Under the pieces are notes generated by a model. It saw only the letters and a list, made by a program, of their open reading frames with translations, was not told the origin of the DNA and did not search any database. The translations under genes and the position numbers were made by a program. This document shows positions 34,556 to 43,523 of a stretch of DNA of 46,391 nt, one piece after another (position 1 is the stretch's first letter; every line of letters starts with the position of its first letter). Source of the DNA: CSBr16-58 sp051859825 (GTDB lineage: Bacteria > Bacteroidota > Bacteroidia > Flavobacteriales > Schleiferiaceae); NCBI GenBank assembly GCA_051859825.1, contig JBHYFA010000010.1, positions 1-46,391 of the forward strand. The letters run 5' to 3'.

Positions 34556-35694
34556 CGAGATATTATTTTAAAGTTTTCACGAAATCTACGCACAATATTT
34601 TTAGCCTCGTCCACATCGGGGTGAATTGCGGTAATGTGCCCCATTTTCCTAAATGGACGCGTTTCTAATTTCCCATATAAATGCAGGTAGAGTCCTTTTT
34701 GTTTGAGCAATTCCTCCGCGCCTTGGTAGGCTACGGGGCCGGAATGCTCGGGCTCACCAACAACGTTACCCATGGCTGCGGGAAGAATAAGATCGGTATT
34801 TCCTAGGGGCATGCCTAAAATGGCTCGAACGTGCTGCTCAAACTGCGAGGTATAGCAGGCTTCGATGCTAAGATGGCCACTATTGTGTACGCGCGGGGCG
34901 GATTCGTTAACCAGCAAATTCCCCTCCTTATCGAGAAAAAGTTCCACTGCCAGTGTACCTACGATTTTTGTAGCTTCGGCCAACTTGACTGCCAATTGCG
35001 TGGCCTCAACCATTTTTTCATCAGAAATATTAGCAGGGGCAAAAACCAGTTCCACCAAGTTCGCTACCGGATGAAACTCCATTTCCACGGGAGAATAGGC
35101 TTTAATGTCACCCTGAACGTTCCGATGTACAATTACGCCAAGTTCTTTTTCGATCGGCACCAAATCTTCCAGCACACAAGGAACATCGGGAAGCGCATTA
35201 ATATCTTCCACAGTGCGAAGCACCTTCACTCCTTTTCCGTCATATCCACCAGTAGCGGCTTTCCAAACTTTCGGTAATTCGATGTCAGTTTGCGGTTTTC
35301 CCGCAAGAATCTCAAAATCCGAGGTCGCTATTCCGGCATCGTGATAGAATTTCTTTTGGATGGTTTTATCGCGAAATATGTCAATAACTTCGGCTTGAGG
35401 ATAAACCCTTTTACCCATTTGTTGCAAATCACGAAGCGCTTTGGTATTTACATCTTCAATTTCAATGCTCAATACATCGAAATGCTTTCCAAACTCCATA
35501 ACGGCATCATAATCACGGAAATCGCCTTTTTGGCATAGGTGAGCGTAATTACCTGCTGGTGGTTGTTCTGCCGGATCAAGTACACCCACGAAAATATCGT
35601 AGCGCATAACCTCATCAATAATCATTTTCCCCAATTGTCCGCCACCGAGAATACCCAAGCGTTGCGCGCCAGAAAAGGCTTGTGGATTTTGCAT
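34552..35694 (-). CDS. purK: 5-(carboxyamino)imidazole ribonucleotide synthase
   Basis: The 380-residue ATP-grasp enzyme begins with the GILGGGQLGKM nucleotide motif at residues 13-23 and contains KAATGGYDGKGVKVL and NESAPRVHNSGHLSIEACYTSQFEQH in split blocks typical of PurK. It makes N5-CAIR from AIR, ATP and bicarbonate, passing it to PurE. A -7 box lies 19-26 bp upstream (35713-35720). It heads the purK-purE-aminotransferase unit. Confidence 0.97.
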   Translation of the reverse strand: MQNPQAFSGAQRLGILGGGQLGKMIIDEVMRYDIFVGVLDPAEQPPAGNYAHLCQKGDFRDYDAVMEFGKHFDVLSIEIEDVNTKALRDLQQMGKRVYPQAEVIDIFRDKTIQKKFYHDAGIATSDFEILAGKPQTDIELPKVWKAATGGYDGKGVKVLRTVEDINALPDVPCVLEDLVPIEKELGVIVHRNVQGDIKAYSPVEMEFHPVANLVELVFAPANISDEKMVEATQLAVKLAEATKIVGTLAVELFLDKEGNLLVNESAPRVHNSGHLSIEACYTSQFEQHVRAILGMPLGNTDLILPAAMGNVVGEPEHSGPVAYQGAEELLKQKGLYLHLYGKLETRPFRKMGHITAIHPDVDEAKNIVRRFRENFKIISR

Positions 35695-35712
35695 ATTTGA
35701 AAATTAAAGCCG

Positions 35713-35720
35713 CAAAGATA
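35713..35720 (-). promoter_or_regulatory. -7 box for the purKE unit
   Basis: The minus strand reads TATCTTTG, a full TAnnTTTG match, giving a leader of about 12 nt before the ATG at 35694. Confidence 0.55.
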
Positions 35721-35826
35721 AGGATGAAAAAACACCTAATTTTCTAGAGCAACCACTTGTACTTTATGGATAACCTTTAACTACTAAATCACAAATCTTA
35801 AGATTATCCCAAAGTCCCAATTTCAC

Positions 35827-35857
35827 TTTCACCTTCATCTCAAATCGGGTATTTTTG
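35827..35857 (+). promoter_or_regulatory. Promoter of the CotH-family gene
   Basis: The -7 box TATTTTTG (35850-35857) is a full match to TAnnTTTG. A -33 box TTTC (35827-35830; 3 of 4 match) lies exactly 19 bp upstream. The predicted start near 35864 is 28 nt before ATG 35892 and after the earlier ATG at 35859, supporting the shorter protein. Confidence 0.6.
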
Positions 35858-35891
35858 CGTGTTAATTTTTTTAAGGAAAACAACCCTCATA

Positions 35892-38800
35892 ATGAACAGA
35901 ATACTACATATTCTCCTACTGTTATTTTTTTTTCAAGATGTATTCTCGCAAACAACCACTCCAATTTTCATTAATGAATTCATGGCTTCCAATGGAACCA
36001 CCATTTCCGATAGCACCGATAGTTATGAAGATTGGTTTGAATTACATAATGCCTTAACAACTCCTTTTGATCTTTCTGGTTTTTTTCTCAGCGACGATAT
36101 TACCAACCTCACCAAATTTGAAATCCCTTCAAATTCAATAATCAACGGTGGAGAATTCTATCTCTTTTGGGCCAGTGGAGAAAGCAGTCGGGGAAATAAT
36201 CACACTAATTTCCGCCTAAGCGCATCACAGGGGGAATACCTTATTCTCACGGCTCCAAATGGCACTACCATCATCGATTCAATTCATTTTGGCCCACAAA
36301 CTACCGACGTTTCATACGGAAGGTACCCCAATGGGAGTAACAATTGGGCATACTTTAAGGTTCCTACTCCAGGGCAAAGTAATAATACAGTAACGCCATT
36401 CACCACAGTATTACAAGCACCCGTTTTTTCCCAAACAGGAGGTTTCATCAACAATGATTTTTTTCTAAGCATATCAGCACCAGATAGTGGAGTCACCATT
36501 TATTACACACTTGACGGTAGTGAGCCAAATCCGGACAATGTAAATGCACATACCTACACCTATAAAAATCAATTTCCTCAATTCCCCGGCAACCCGGTAG
36601 GTCCAGCCCTTACCGATAGTATTCAATCATTTGTTTACACTGACAGTATTAGTATCCAAGATCGTAATTCAGCAGCTAACCGCACGAGCGCGAAATCTTC
36701 TACGTTTGAATTAAACCCAATATATTTACCAAATTATTCTGTTCGCAAGGGAACTGTTGTTCGAGCTATTGCCACACGAGCCGATGCCATTTCTAGTGAA
36801 ATTACTACCGAGACTTACTTCGTAGGACCCAGCATTCAAAATCACTATTCGCTTCCCGTAGTTTCTCTGAGCATTGATGAAAACTTACTTTTCGACATGG
36901 ATGAGGGAATTTACAATGCCGGAACCACCTTTGAAAACTGGCGTGCTAGTTCCAACGGACCTGCGCGAGGAAACAGTCCGGCAAACTGGGGACGTACCGG
37001 AAAGGATTACGAATACCGAATGGGTTTTGAGTATTTCAATAATCAGGGTGATAAAGAGTTTGGTCAATTGGTTGGCGCTCGCATCCACGGTGGTTTTTCA
37101 CGCGCCAGAAGAAGAAAGTCGTTTCGTCTTTACGCCCGTAATGAGTACGGAAAATCGGAATTTAATTTCCCCATTTTCACCAATCGCAGCGATACCCAAT
37201 ACAAGCGACTTCTTCTGAGAAATAGTGGAAACGACGAAAGAAACACCAACTTTCGCGATGCATTTATCCAAAATTTGGTCAAGCATTTGTCTTTCGATAT
37301 CCAGGAATCTGAGGCGGCAATCGTATTTATAAATGGGGAATATTGGGGCGTACATAACTTTCGCGAATGGCAGAATAGACATTACATAGAAAGGCTCTAC
37401 GGTGTGGAAAGTAATGAACTTGATTTTATTGCGGAAAGGATGGATGTGCTGGATGGTGACTCAATACACTTTTTCCAATTGCTAGACTTTGTTTCTATCA
37501 GCGATCTCACCGATGATTCGTTATTTGCCCACGTGGAAACACTCATGGATGTGGAAAATTTTACTGATTACATAATTGCTCAGGTATATTCTAGGAATTC
37601 CGATTGGCCCACCAATAATGTAAAATGGTGGCGCAAACGCGTTCCGTATTCGCCTAACGCTCCAGAAGGTCACGATGGAAGATGGCGCTGGCTGGCCTAC
37701 GACATGGACTTTGGTTTCGGATGGTTTAGAGGCATGTCGGAAGTTGGTCATAATACTTTGGAGCTTGCGCGGGACAATGCCGAAGTTGGCATATTACTCC
37801 GTAATATGTGGCCTAATGAAGCCTATAAACGCTACTTCGTAAATCGCTACGCAGATTTGATGAATACCTGTTTTCTCCCCTCTCACGTGCACGCTGTGGT
37901 GGATAGTTTTATTTCTATTTACCAACCCGAAAAAGCCGAACACAGCGCTCGCTGGCGGAATCACTCAAATGTAAATCTTTGGCTGAGTGATGTTAACCTG
38001 ATTAAGAGCTGGTCAAATGCCCGGCCTTCCCACGCACGAGACCACGTAAAATCGGAATTCTCATTGCAAAACGACCACCAGCTTAGCCTCGACGTTTCCG
38101 ACACCTTGAGAGGCTACGTACAAGTCAACACCATCGAAATACGCGAAGAAACCGTGGGTGTTCCTTCGAGTCCGTACCCTTGGAATGGTCGATACTTCGA
38201 GAACAACCCCATCGACCTAACGGCGCATCCCAAACAAGGATACATTTTCACGCATTGGGAAATTGGTGGACAAATGTTTCAAAACAATCCAATTCAAATC
38301 AGTATGGAGAGTGATACCGCTGTTATTGCTCATTTTGCCACAGATTCAAGCATTGTGTGTGGAACGCAAGCTTCGCATAGACTGGCAGACTGTCCGTATA
38401 TTTTTGAAGAATGGAGCAGCCAAAGTGCAGCCGGTACGAGTCCGCCCAACATGGAATTTGTCTATTTCCACGAAAGCGACCCATCAGATACCTCAAGCAT
38501 TGCCGGAGTAACCAGTGGCGCATTCGATTTATCATCACGTACCCGCATCAACGGTCTAAATGATGAGGGAATTGGTTTTATCAATACGGGTAATTCAGAA
38601 GGAAACATTGGCTACCCGGGAACGAAACTAGGAGGAGCTTTGCTGTACCTGAATACCGAAAACATGAATCGGGGTTTTGTGCAGTTTACCGCGGGAACTA
38701 TAACCCCCGGCTCAAGGGTGTACCATCTTCGATTGCAATACCGTCTGGGGGAATTTGGAACTTGGACAGATTTGCCCGATTCCAACGGAAACCCCATCGA

Positions 38801-39533
38801 ATATCAGCGAAATGCCAATTTCAACCACAGCGAAATCATTGGACCACACCCACTACCGTCGACTTTAATGGGACGCGAGTGCTTGCAACTTATGTGGCGA
38901 TATTATCATACGGGCGACCGACTATCGCAGTCATCCGGTGCCCGTGACTTTATTCGTTTGGACGATATCATAGTCTCGGAGGGTGAAGCTCCTTCCTCTC
39001 CCATCACCACCATTGAAGGAACGGGAGCTGGAAATATTACCGGGAATTTAACCGTTGCCCCAAATGAAACAAATGGCTACGGAATAAACGTATTTCCCGG
39101 GGCTGCCTACGACTGGACCGTCACCAACGGAAATATTTTAGCAGGACAAAACACCCCACAAATCTCGGTTCAATGGGGTTCTAATGGCGTGGGAACGGTT
39201 AAAGTTGAAGTAACTGATGGCAGTTGTCGTCGTATGGCCGAAGCGACGGTGAATATTTCGGGAATCAGTACTGAAAATTTTGGCGAAGTTGACCGAGTAT
39301 TGGTTTTCCCTAATCCGGCTAAAGACAGTTTTCAAATACACCTCCCCAAAGACTCTGATGCTAGGCACCTATGGCTCATCGACGGAAGTGGTCGCGTTGT
39401 TCTACACGAAGAATTAAATGCCGAAAGCGAAATTATGATTCGTCACAACCTACCTGCAGGAAAGTATTTTCTGCAGATTGCCAATGATGTTGGCGGCATC
39501 ATTCACCGCCAAAACATTAGCCTAATACCTTAG
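35892..39533 (+). CDS. Secreted CotH-kinase-domain protein with lamin-tail domain and T9SS sorting signal
   Basis: The 1,213-residue protein has a signal peptide (1-20, ending VFSQ), a lamin-tail-like domain (about 23-140, INEFMASN opening), a chitobiase/FN3-like domain with GVTIYYTLDGSEP (about 200), a CotH kinase domain (about 310-660; YSLPVVSLSID opening, RNSDWPTNNVKWW and RWRWLAYDMDFGFGW near the active site), an InlB-like repeat (LTAHPKQGYIFTHW), a PKD-like region and a C-terminal T9SS type A domain (about 1136-1213, VFPNPAKDSF and LPAGKYFLQI). CotH proteins phosphorylate secreted proteins in spore formers; here the target is unknown. The type IX system should put it on the surface or in the medium. 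Confidence 0.92.
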   Translation: MNRILHILLLLFFFQDVFSQTTTPIFINEFMASNGTTISDSTDSYEDWFELHNALTTPFDLSGFFLSDDITNLTKFEIPSNSIINGGEFYLFWASGESSRGNNHTNFRLSASQGEYLILTAPNGTTIIDSIHFGPQTTDVSYGRYPNGSNNWAYFKVPTPGQSNNTVTPFTTVLQAPVFSQTGGFINNDFFLSISAPDSGVTIYYTLDGSEPNPDNVNAHTYTYKNQFPQFPGNPVGPALTDSIQSFVYTDSISIQDRNSAANRTSAKSSTFELNPIYLPNYSVRKGTVVRAIATRADAISSEITTETYFVGPSIQNHYSLPVVSLSIDENLLFDMDEGIYNAGTTFENWRASSNGPARGNSPANWGRTGKDYEYRMGFEYFNNQGDKEFGQLVGARIHGGFSRARRRKSFRLYARNEYGKSEFNFPIFTNRSDTQYKRLLLRNSGNDERNTNFRDAFIQNLVKHLSFDIQESEAAIVFINGEYWGVHNFREWQNRHYIERLYGVESNELDFIAERMDVLDGDSIHFFQLLDFVSISDLTDDSLFAHVETLMDVENFTDYIIAQVYSRNSDWPTNNVKWWRKRVPYSPNAPEGHDGRWRWLAYDMDFGFGWFRGMSEVGHNTLELARDNAEVGILLRNMWPNEAYKRYFVNRYADLMNTCFLPSHVHAVVDSFISIYQPEKAEHSARWRNHSNVNLWLSDVNLIKSWSNARPSHARDHVKSEFSLQNDHQLSLDVSDTLRGYVQVNTIEIREETVGVPSSPYPWNGRYFENNPIDLTAHPKQGYIFTHWEIGGQMFQNNPIQISMESDTAVIAHFATDSSIVCGTQASHRLADCPYIFEEWSSQSAAGTSPPNMEFVYFHESDPSDTSSIAGVTSGAFDLSSRTRINGLNDEGIGFINTGNSEGNIGYPGTKLGGALLYLNTENMNRGFVQFTAGTITPGSRVYHLRLQYRLGEFGTWTDLPDSNGNPIEYQRNANFNHSEIIGPHPLPSTLMGRECLQLMWRYYHTGDRLSQSSGARDFIRLDDIIVSEGEAPSSPITTIEGTGAGNITGNLTVAPNETNGYGINVFPGAAYDWTVTNGNILAGQNTPQISVQWGSNGVGTVKVEVTDGSCRRMAEATVNISGISTENFGEVDRVLVFPNPAKDSFQIHLPKDSDARHLWLIDGSGRVVLHEELNAESEIMIRHNLPAGKYFLQIANDVGGIIHRQNISLIP

Positions 39534-40509
39534 AAAGCAGCATTAGAGTAGAGAGAATAGCAATTTGCACCCCAAAAATTATTGCGCCAAAACCGATGGC
39601 TTTTCTGCCTGAACGATAGAGTCCGGCAAAACTTACCTTCAACCCAATTGCCGCCATGGCAACGGTAAGCAGCATTTTTGCAGCATCGCTCATTGCACCT
39701 AGAAACAACTTTGGCAAAGGAAAAATTGAAACCAAAATACTGATAATGAGAAAAGCCCAGAGGTAAAGAGGGAGTTTAAACTTGGTGGAAACCTCCTTAG
39801 AAGAAGCTTCGCCTCTGCGCACCAAATACGTGAAGAAAATAACCGCCGGCGTTAGCATAGCAACCCGAGCCATCTTCACACTAATGGCAAAATCGCCCAC
39901 CGACTTCTCGATACCGTATCCTGCACCCGCAACATTGCCTACAGAGTGTAATGTTCCACCTACTATTACTCCCTTATCGATTTCACTCAATCCCAAAGGT
40001 TCTAAAACAAAGGGCAAGGCTATCATGCCCACACTTCCCATAAGGTTAACCACCGCGAGCGCAATGGCGATGTCATTTTGACTTTTAGAGATACCCGGAG
40101 CCACCGCAGCGATAGCTGAACTACCACAAACAACGGTACCAAAACCCACCAGATGACCAGTAGAATCGGGACAGCTTAACTTTTTTGCTAACCAAATGGT
40201 TGAAAGGAGTGTAAACATCATCATGCTCAAAACTATGATGAGGTTTGCGGTGCCCAACTGACGGAAATCGGAAATATTGAGGGTAAAGGCCATAAATACA
40301 ATGGAGAACTCTAAAATTTTAGAACCTCCAAAGCTCACGCCTGGTGAAAATGACGATGGTAATGTATAAGCATTACCCAAAATCAAACCCAATACCAGCG
40401 CGAGCATGATTCCGTTTAAGCCCGGAATATAGGGAGAAAAAATAATTGCGAGAGCGGCTAATCCTACACTAAGAAATAACCCTCTCGCATTTTTATTTAA
40501 CCATTCCAT
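39517..40509 (-). CDS. YeiH family putative sulfate exporter
   Basis: The 330-residue protein has about ten hydrophobic helices and the YeiH/UPF0324 signatures MLALVLGLILGN, FGTVVCGSSAIAAVAPG and GGTLHSVGNVAGAGYG. Members are proposed to export sulfate produced inside the cell, for example from taurine or sulfite metabolism. Its 3' end overlaps the CotH gene by 17 bp, tail to tail. It lies 9 nt downstream of a rhodanese lipoprotein gene and probably shares its transcript, which supports a sulfur role. Confidence 0.9.
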   Translation of the reverse strand: MEWLNKNARGLFLSVGLAALAIIFSPYIPGLNGIMLALVLGLILGNAYTLPSSFSPGVSFGGSKILEFSIVFMAFTLNISDFRQLGTANLIIVLSMMMFTLLSTIWLAKKLSCPDSTGHLVGFGTVVCGSSAIAAVAPGISKSQNDIAIALAVVNLMGSVGMIALPFVLEPLGLSEIDKGVIVGGTLHSVGNVAGAGYGIEKSVGDFAISVKMARVAMLTPAVIFFTYLVRRGEASSKEVSTKFKLPLYLWAFLIISILVSIFPLPKLFLGAMSDAAKMLLTVAMAAIGLKVSFAGLYRSGRKAIGFGAIIFGVQIAILSTLMLLSKVLG

Positions 40510-40518
40510 TGGAAAAAA

Positions 40519-40917
40519 TTATGGGCGAACTACAAAGCTTGCGTTGCGAACCGAACCCATACCTCCAGACATGTTTATTACATGCTTAAAACCATTTTGA
40601 ATCATAAAGTTGGCTGCTCGTGAACTTCTCGCGCCACTCTGGCAAACCATAACGTAGGTTTTCTCTTTGTCTAAAGCAAGGATTTCGTTTTGAAAAGATC
40701 CGTTGCTTATATCAAAGAAATGATCTGTTCCAATTAAATAACCGTTTTTCACCTCTCCGGGAGTACGAACATCGATGATAACAATTTCCGCTTCTTTATC
40801 GAGTTCAACAACCTTATCAACAGGTATATTCTCAAATCCTCCTCTTGAGGCTTGAGCATTACAGCCAACTGTAAGAGCAAATACGCTTATGATTGAGAAA
40901 AATGTAGATCGTAACAT
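40519..40917 (-). CDS. Rhodanese-like lipoprotein
   Basis: The 132-residue protein has a lipobox ending at Cys19 (LTVGC), then a rhodanese domain with IIDVRTPGEV and the active-site loop CQSGAR (Cys92), which suits persulfide chemistry. Being exported, it would work with thiosulfate or polysulfide outside the inner membrane (inference). A full -7 box lies at 40944-40951, giving a two-gene unit with the YeiH exporter gene. Confidence 0.9.
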   Translation of the reverse strand: MLRSTFFSIISVFALTVGCNAQASRGGFENIPVDKVVELDKEAEIVIIDVRTPGEVKNGYLIGTDHFFDISNGSFQNEILALDKEKTYVMVCQSGARSSRAANFMIQNGFKHVINMSGGMGSVRNASFVVRP

Positions 40918-40943
40918 AGTTTATGTGTTTTAAAATTCGTTGT

Positions 40944-40951
40944 CAAAAGTA
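40944..40951 (-). promoter_or_regulatory. -7 box for the rhodanese-yeiH unit
   Basis: The minus strand reads TACTTTTG, a full TAnnTTTG match, 26 bp before the ATG at 40917. It suggests this pair is transcribed separately from the sulfotransferase gene. Confidence 0.55.
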
Positions 40952-40989
40952 CAAAGTCAAATCCAACTTTAATAGTGATAAGAGTTACC

Positions 40990-41694
40990 TTATAGCAGAT
41001 AACCCAATTTCTTTAACTCATTTTCAATATTTCGGTGCCAATCCTCGTAATCTGGCTTCTGCGCTTTTTCCGCTATAACCCCACCTTGATTTTGATAAAT
41101 GCTAGGAAGGTGATCACTGTTGGCGCCAGCAAGCATATCTGGGTGATAGTTTTCATCTAAAAATGTGCAAACCCTCTGCAGCTCCTCTTCGGTGCGCAAC
41201 ACCAAATCCTCCATGCGTACCAAAATAAAACGATCTGATTCGTGATTTTGAAGATACTCAAGGGTATGAAGTGAGCGCTTCCATGATTGGGTTGCAGCCT
41301 CAAGCGACTTTCCCATGCGTGACATTTTGGAAGGAATACAGCTTCGGCCATCACGAAGAACGTATATCATCTTGGTTCCTGGCAATTGCGAAAAAAGTAG
41401 TTCTTCCGGAGATGTTTGGGTTAATGAATCAAGAAACGACAACTGCTCGGTGGTGATTTTATTTCCCCATTTAACTGATGAAGCTTTTGCATGTAAAATA
41501 CAAGAGTTCACAAAAGAATCAACTCTATTTTTAGCCGAATCACGCTGCCACCAAGAGAGCAGTTTTCCACTAAAAGCATGTACCGAATCCTGTTCCATGC
41601 CGCATTCCAAATTAGGATGTGCATGCAGCAGGGAGGCTAAAAGACTGGTTCCGCTTCTCCCAGCCCCTATTACCAAAAAATAGGGCTTTTTCAT
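40990..41694 (-). CDS. Sulfotransferase family protein
   Basis: The 234-residue protein opens FLVIGAGRSGTSLLASLL, the 5'-phosphosulfate loop of PAPS-dependent sulfotransferases, and has MIYVLRDGRS, the 3'-phosphate-binding block. It should transfer sulfate from PAPS to an unknown acceptor in the cytoplasm; the short length suits small-molecule or carbohydrate acceptors. Its start overlaps the stop of the nucleoside phosphorylase gene (ATGA, 41691-41694), so both are co-translated. No PAPS synthesis genes are in the window. Confidence 0.88.
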   Translation of the reverse strand: MKKPYFLVIGAGRSGTSLLASLLHAHPNLECGMEQDSVHAFSGKLLSWWQRDSAKNRVDSFVNSCILHAKASSVKWGNKITTEQLSFLDSLTQTSPEELLFSQLPGTKMIYVLRDGRSCIPSKMSRMGKSLEAATQSWKRSLHTLEYLQNHESDRFILVRMEDLVLRTEEELQRVCTFLDENYHPDMLAGANSDHLPSIYQNQGGVIAEKAQKPDYEDWHRNIENELKKLGYLL

Positions 41695-42515
41695 GAGCAG
41701 AAAATTTCCAAACTTCGTTCAATAAGCTCCTCCACCGTTTTTTCAGGTCGTGAACTAAATACACCTTTACTACGATTAGCAAGAATGGCATTTAAACTAA
41801 TGGCTTTATGACCGAGTAATTTACTCAAAGCGTAAATACCCGCCGTTTCCATTTCGATATTACTGAGTCGCCTTCCTGCAATTATTGCGGCTTCCAACGC
41901 ATCCAGATCTAGGTTGGTTTTCAAACGAATGGAGCGTCCTTGGGGAGCATAAAAACCCGCCGTAGTGAGGGTAAAGCCCGCGTGAAAATCGGGTTCAACA
42001 CTAAGTCGATCAACCAGGAAGCTATCAGCTTTGGTGAAATACGCGCGAACTGGTAGTAATGGATGCTCTTCCCAAGTTTGATGCTCAGGGTAATAGTGCA
42101 TCAAAGCATCTAAACCTAAGGCCGCTTCAGAGTAAAGAAAAGTGTCGATAGGTATCTCTGGCAGCAATGCTCCAGATGTACCAATGCGAATGAAATTGAG
42201 GCATTGATGACTCTGTTTTGGCTGTCGAGTTGCAAAATCTACGTTAAACAATGCGTCGAGTTCGTTAATTACAATGTCGATATTGTCTGTACCAATACCC
42301 GTAGAAATCACGCTTAACCGCTGACCGTTTAATGTTCCAGTATGGGTAACAAACTCCCGATGAACGCGTTTAACTTCAATATTATCAAAGTGTTTACTCA
42401 CAGCCTCCACCCTACCAGGATCGCCAACTGTAATTATTGTGCTTGCTGCTTCCCCTGGTTCTAGGTGAAGATGATAAAGTTTATCTTGATGTAAAATCAA
42501 TTCAGAAAATTGCAT
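41691..42515 (-). CDS. Nucleoside phosphorylase (uridine-phosphorylase-like)
   Basis: Starting at ATG 42515 (MQFSELILH), the 274-residue protein has the phosphate-binding segment TVGDPGRVEAVSKHF, STGIGTDNIDIVINEL, IRIGTSGAL and NIEMETAGIYALSKLLGH, all from the purine/uridine phosphorylase family. It should split a nucleoside with phosphate into base and ribose 1-phosphate; uridine is the best guess. An earlier ATG (42569) reaches beyond a minus-strand -7 box at 42548-42555 and is rejected. It is the first gene of a pair with the sulfotransferase. Confidence 0.9.
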   Translation of the reverse strand: MQFSELILHQDKLYHLHLEPGEAASTIITVGDPGRVEAVSKHFDNIEVKRVHREFVTHTGTLNGQRLSVISTGIGTDNIDIVINELDALFNVDFATRQPKQSHQCLNFIRIGTSGALLPEIPIDTFLYSEAALGLDALMHYYPEHQTWEEHPLLPVRAYFTKADSFLVDRLSVEPDFHAGFTLTTAGFYAPQGRSIRLKTNLDLDALEAAIIAGRRLSNIEMETAGIYALSKLLGHKAISLNAILANRSKGVFSSRPEKTVEELIERSLEIFCS

Positions 42516-42534
42516 GGGCAAAGAAAAAATGATG

Positions 42535-42555
42535 TAATTTTGGGCTTCAAAACTA
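42535..42555. promoter_or_regulatory. Overlapping face-to-face -7 boxes, phosphorylase and stress-protein genes
   Basis: The plus strand has TAATTTTG (42535-42542) for the universal stress protein gene and the minus strand has TAGTTTTG (42548-42555) for the phosphorylase gene. The two boxes are 5 bp apart and form an imperfect palindrome. Initiation about 7 nt downstream of each would fall inside or next to the other box, so both could not be occupied together. Confidence 0.6.
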
Positions 42556-42560
42556 CAACC

Positions 42561-43436
42561 ATGAATCAACTCCCAAAAATTTTAGTTCCTACCGGATTTA
42601 GTGATCAATCCTTAAATGCGGCTAAACAAGCAGCGTACTTTGCTAAAGTGATGAAAGGCAAACTGATACTTTTATCCGTCATTGAACGAGATGGACTATT
42701 AGCTCGAATATTTGAAGATAAAGAAGTTTCTCAGAAACTCAAAGAAAAAGCCCAAACCGAACTTGAAAGAATCGCAAGAGAAAAATCCAAAGAGTTTGGT
42801 ATTGAAGTAGAAACAACCGTGAGAGAAGGGGTTGTATATGAAGAAATAGCTAATGCAGCAGAAGAATATAATGTTGATCTGGTAGTAATGGGTACCAATG
42901 GAAAACCCGGAAACTTGCGTCAGCGTATGATTGGTAGTAACGCCTACCGAGTTGTTACCCTCGTTCAACCTCCGGTAATTACCATCAAAGGTGATGCTGA
43001 AATCAGTAAAATTAAAAACTTGGTGTTTCCCATAATGGCCGACCGCAAGAGTCGTGAAAAAACAGGTACGGCCATGCGCATTGCCCGTCTCTTTGACGCC
43101 CACATTCACGCTGTTTCGTTTGTTATTAGAGAAAGCGAAAGAGAAACGCTTACCCGTCAATTACGCCAAGTAGAAAAGTTCATTTCTGAAAGAGGCGTAA
43201 AAGTGAGTTCGGAACTGGTTGTGCCCGAAAATAGAAAACCAATCGCTAAGCACACCATCGAATATGCTCGCAAAGTAGGCGGAGACCTTATCCTTATAAC
43301 CGAAGAAGGTGAGGAACCGGATTTGGCCGATATGCTTTTGAGTTCAGACGTGCGCGACATGCTCTATTATTCAGAAATTCCCGTAATGTCGGTTACACCT
43401 TCACCTGAGAAGTTTAAGAGTGTATTTGAAGGTTAA
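42561..43436 (+). CDS. Universal stress protein, two tandem Usp domains
   Basis: Starting at ATG 42561 (MNQLPKILVPTGFSD), the 291-residue protein has one Usp domain (about 5-145) with the ATP-binding-type loop MGTNGKPGNLRQRMIGSNA starting with Met118, and a second, more degenerate one (about 150-285; KNLVFPIMADRKSREKTG opening) lacking that full loop. Bacteroidota tandem Usp proteins respond to starvation or redox stress, but the ligand here is unknown. A good terminator follows. Confidence 0.92.
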   Translation: MNQLPKILVPTGFSDQSLNAAKQAAYFAKVMKGKLILLSVIERDGLLARIFEDKEVSQKLKEKAQTELERIAREKSKEFGIEVETTVREGVVYEEIANAAEEYNVDLVVMGTNGKPGNLRQRMIGSNAYRVVTLVQPPVITIKGDAEISKIKNLVFPIMADRKSREKTGTAMRIARLFDAHIHAVSFVIRESERETLTRQLRQVEKFISERGVKVSSELVVPENRKPIAKHTIEYARKVGGDLILITEEGEEPDLADMLLSSDVRDMLYYSEIPVMSVTPSPEKFKSVFEG

Positions 43437-43463
43437 GATCATTTCACATTTTGCTTAAATACC

Positions 43464-43499
43464 AAGAGACAGTCGTGCGGCTGTCTCTTCTTTTTTGTT
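43464..43499 (+). terminator. Rho-independent terminator after the universal stress protein gene
   Basis: AGAGACAG and CTGTCTCT form an 8-bp stem with an 8-nt loop, followed by TCTTTTTTGTT. It lies 28 nt after the stop codon. Confidence 0.9.
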
Positions 43500-43523
43500 C
43501 GCTTTTTATAGCTTCCTAAACTT

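Noticed and set aside
34831..35277. Plus-strand open frame of 148 codons
   Set aside because: It is antisense to purK and shows no protein family pattern.
42699..43160. Minus-strand open frame of 153 codons rich in Phe
   Set aside because: It is the complement of an A-rich universal stress protein gene; the Phe runs are reverse complements of Lys/Glu codons.
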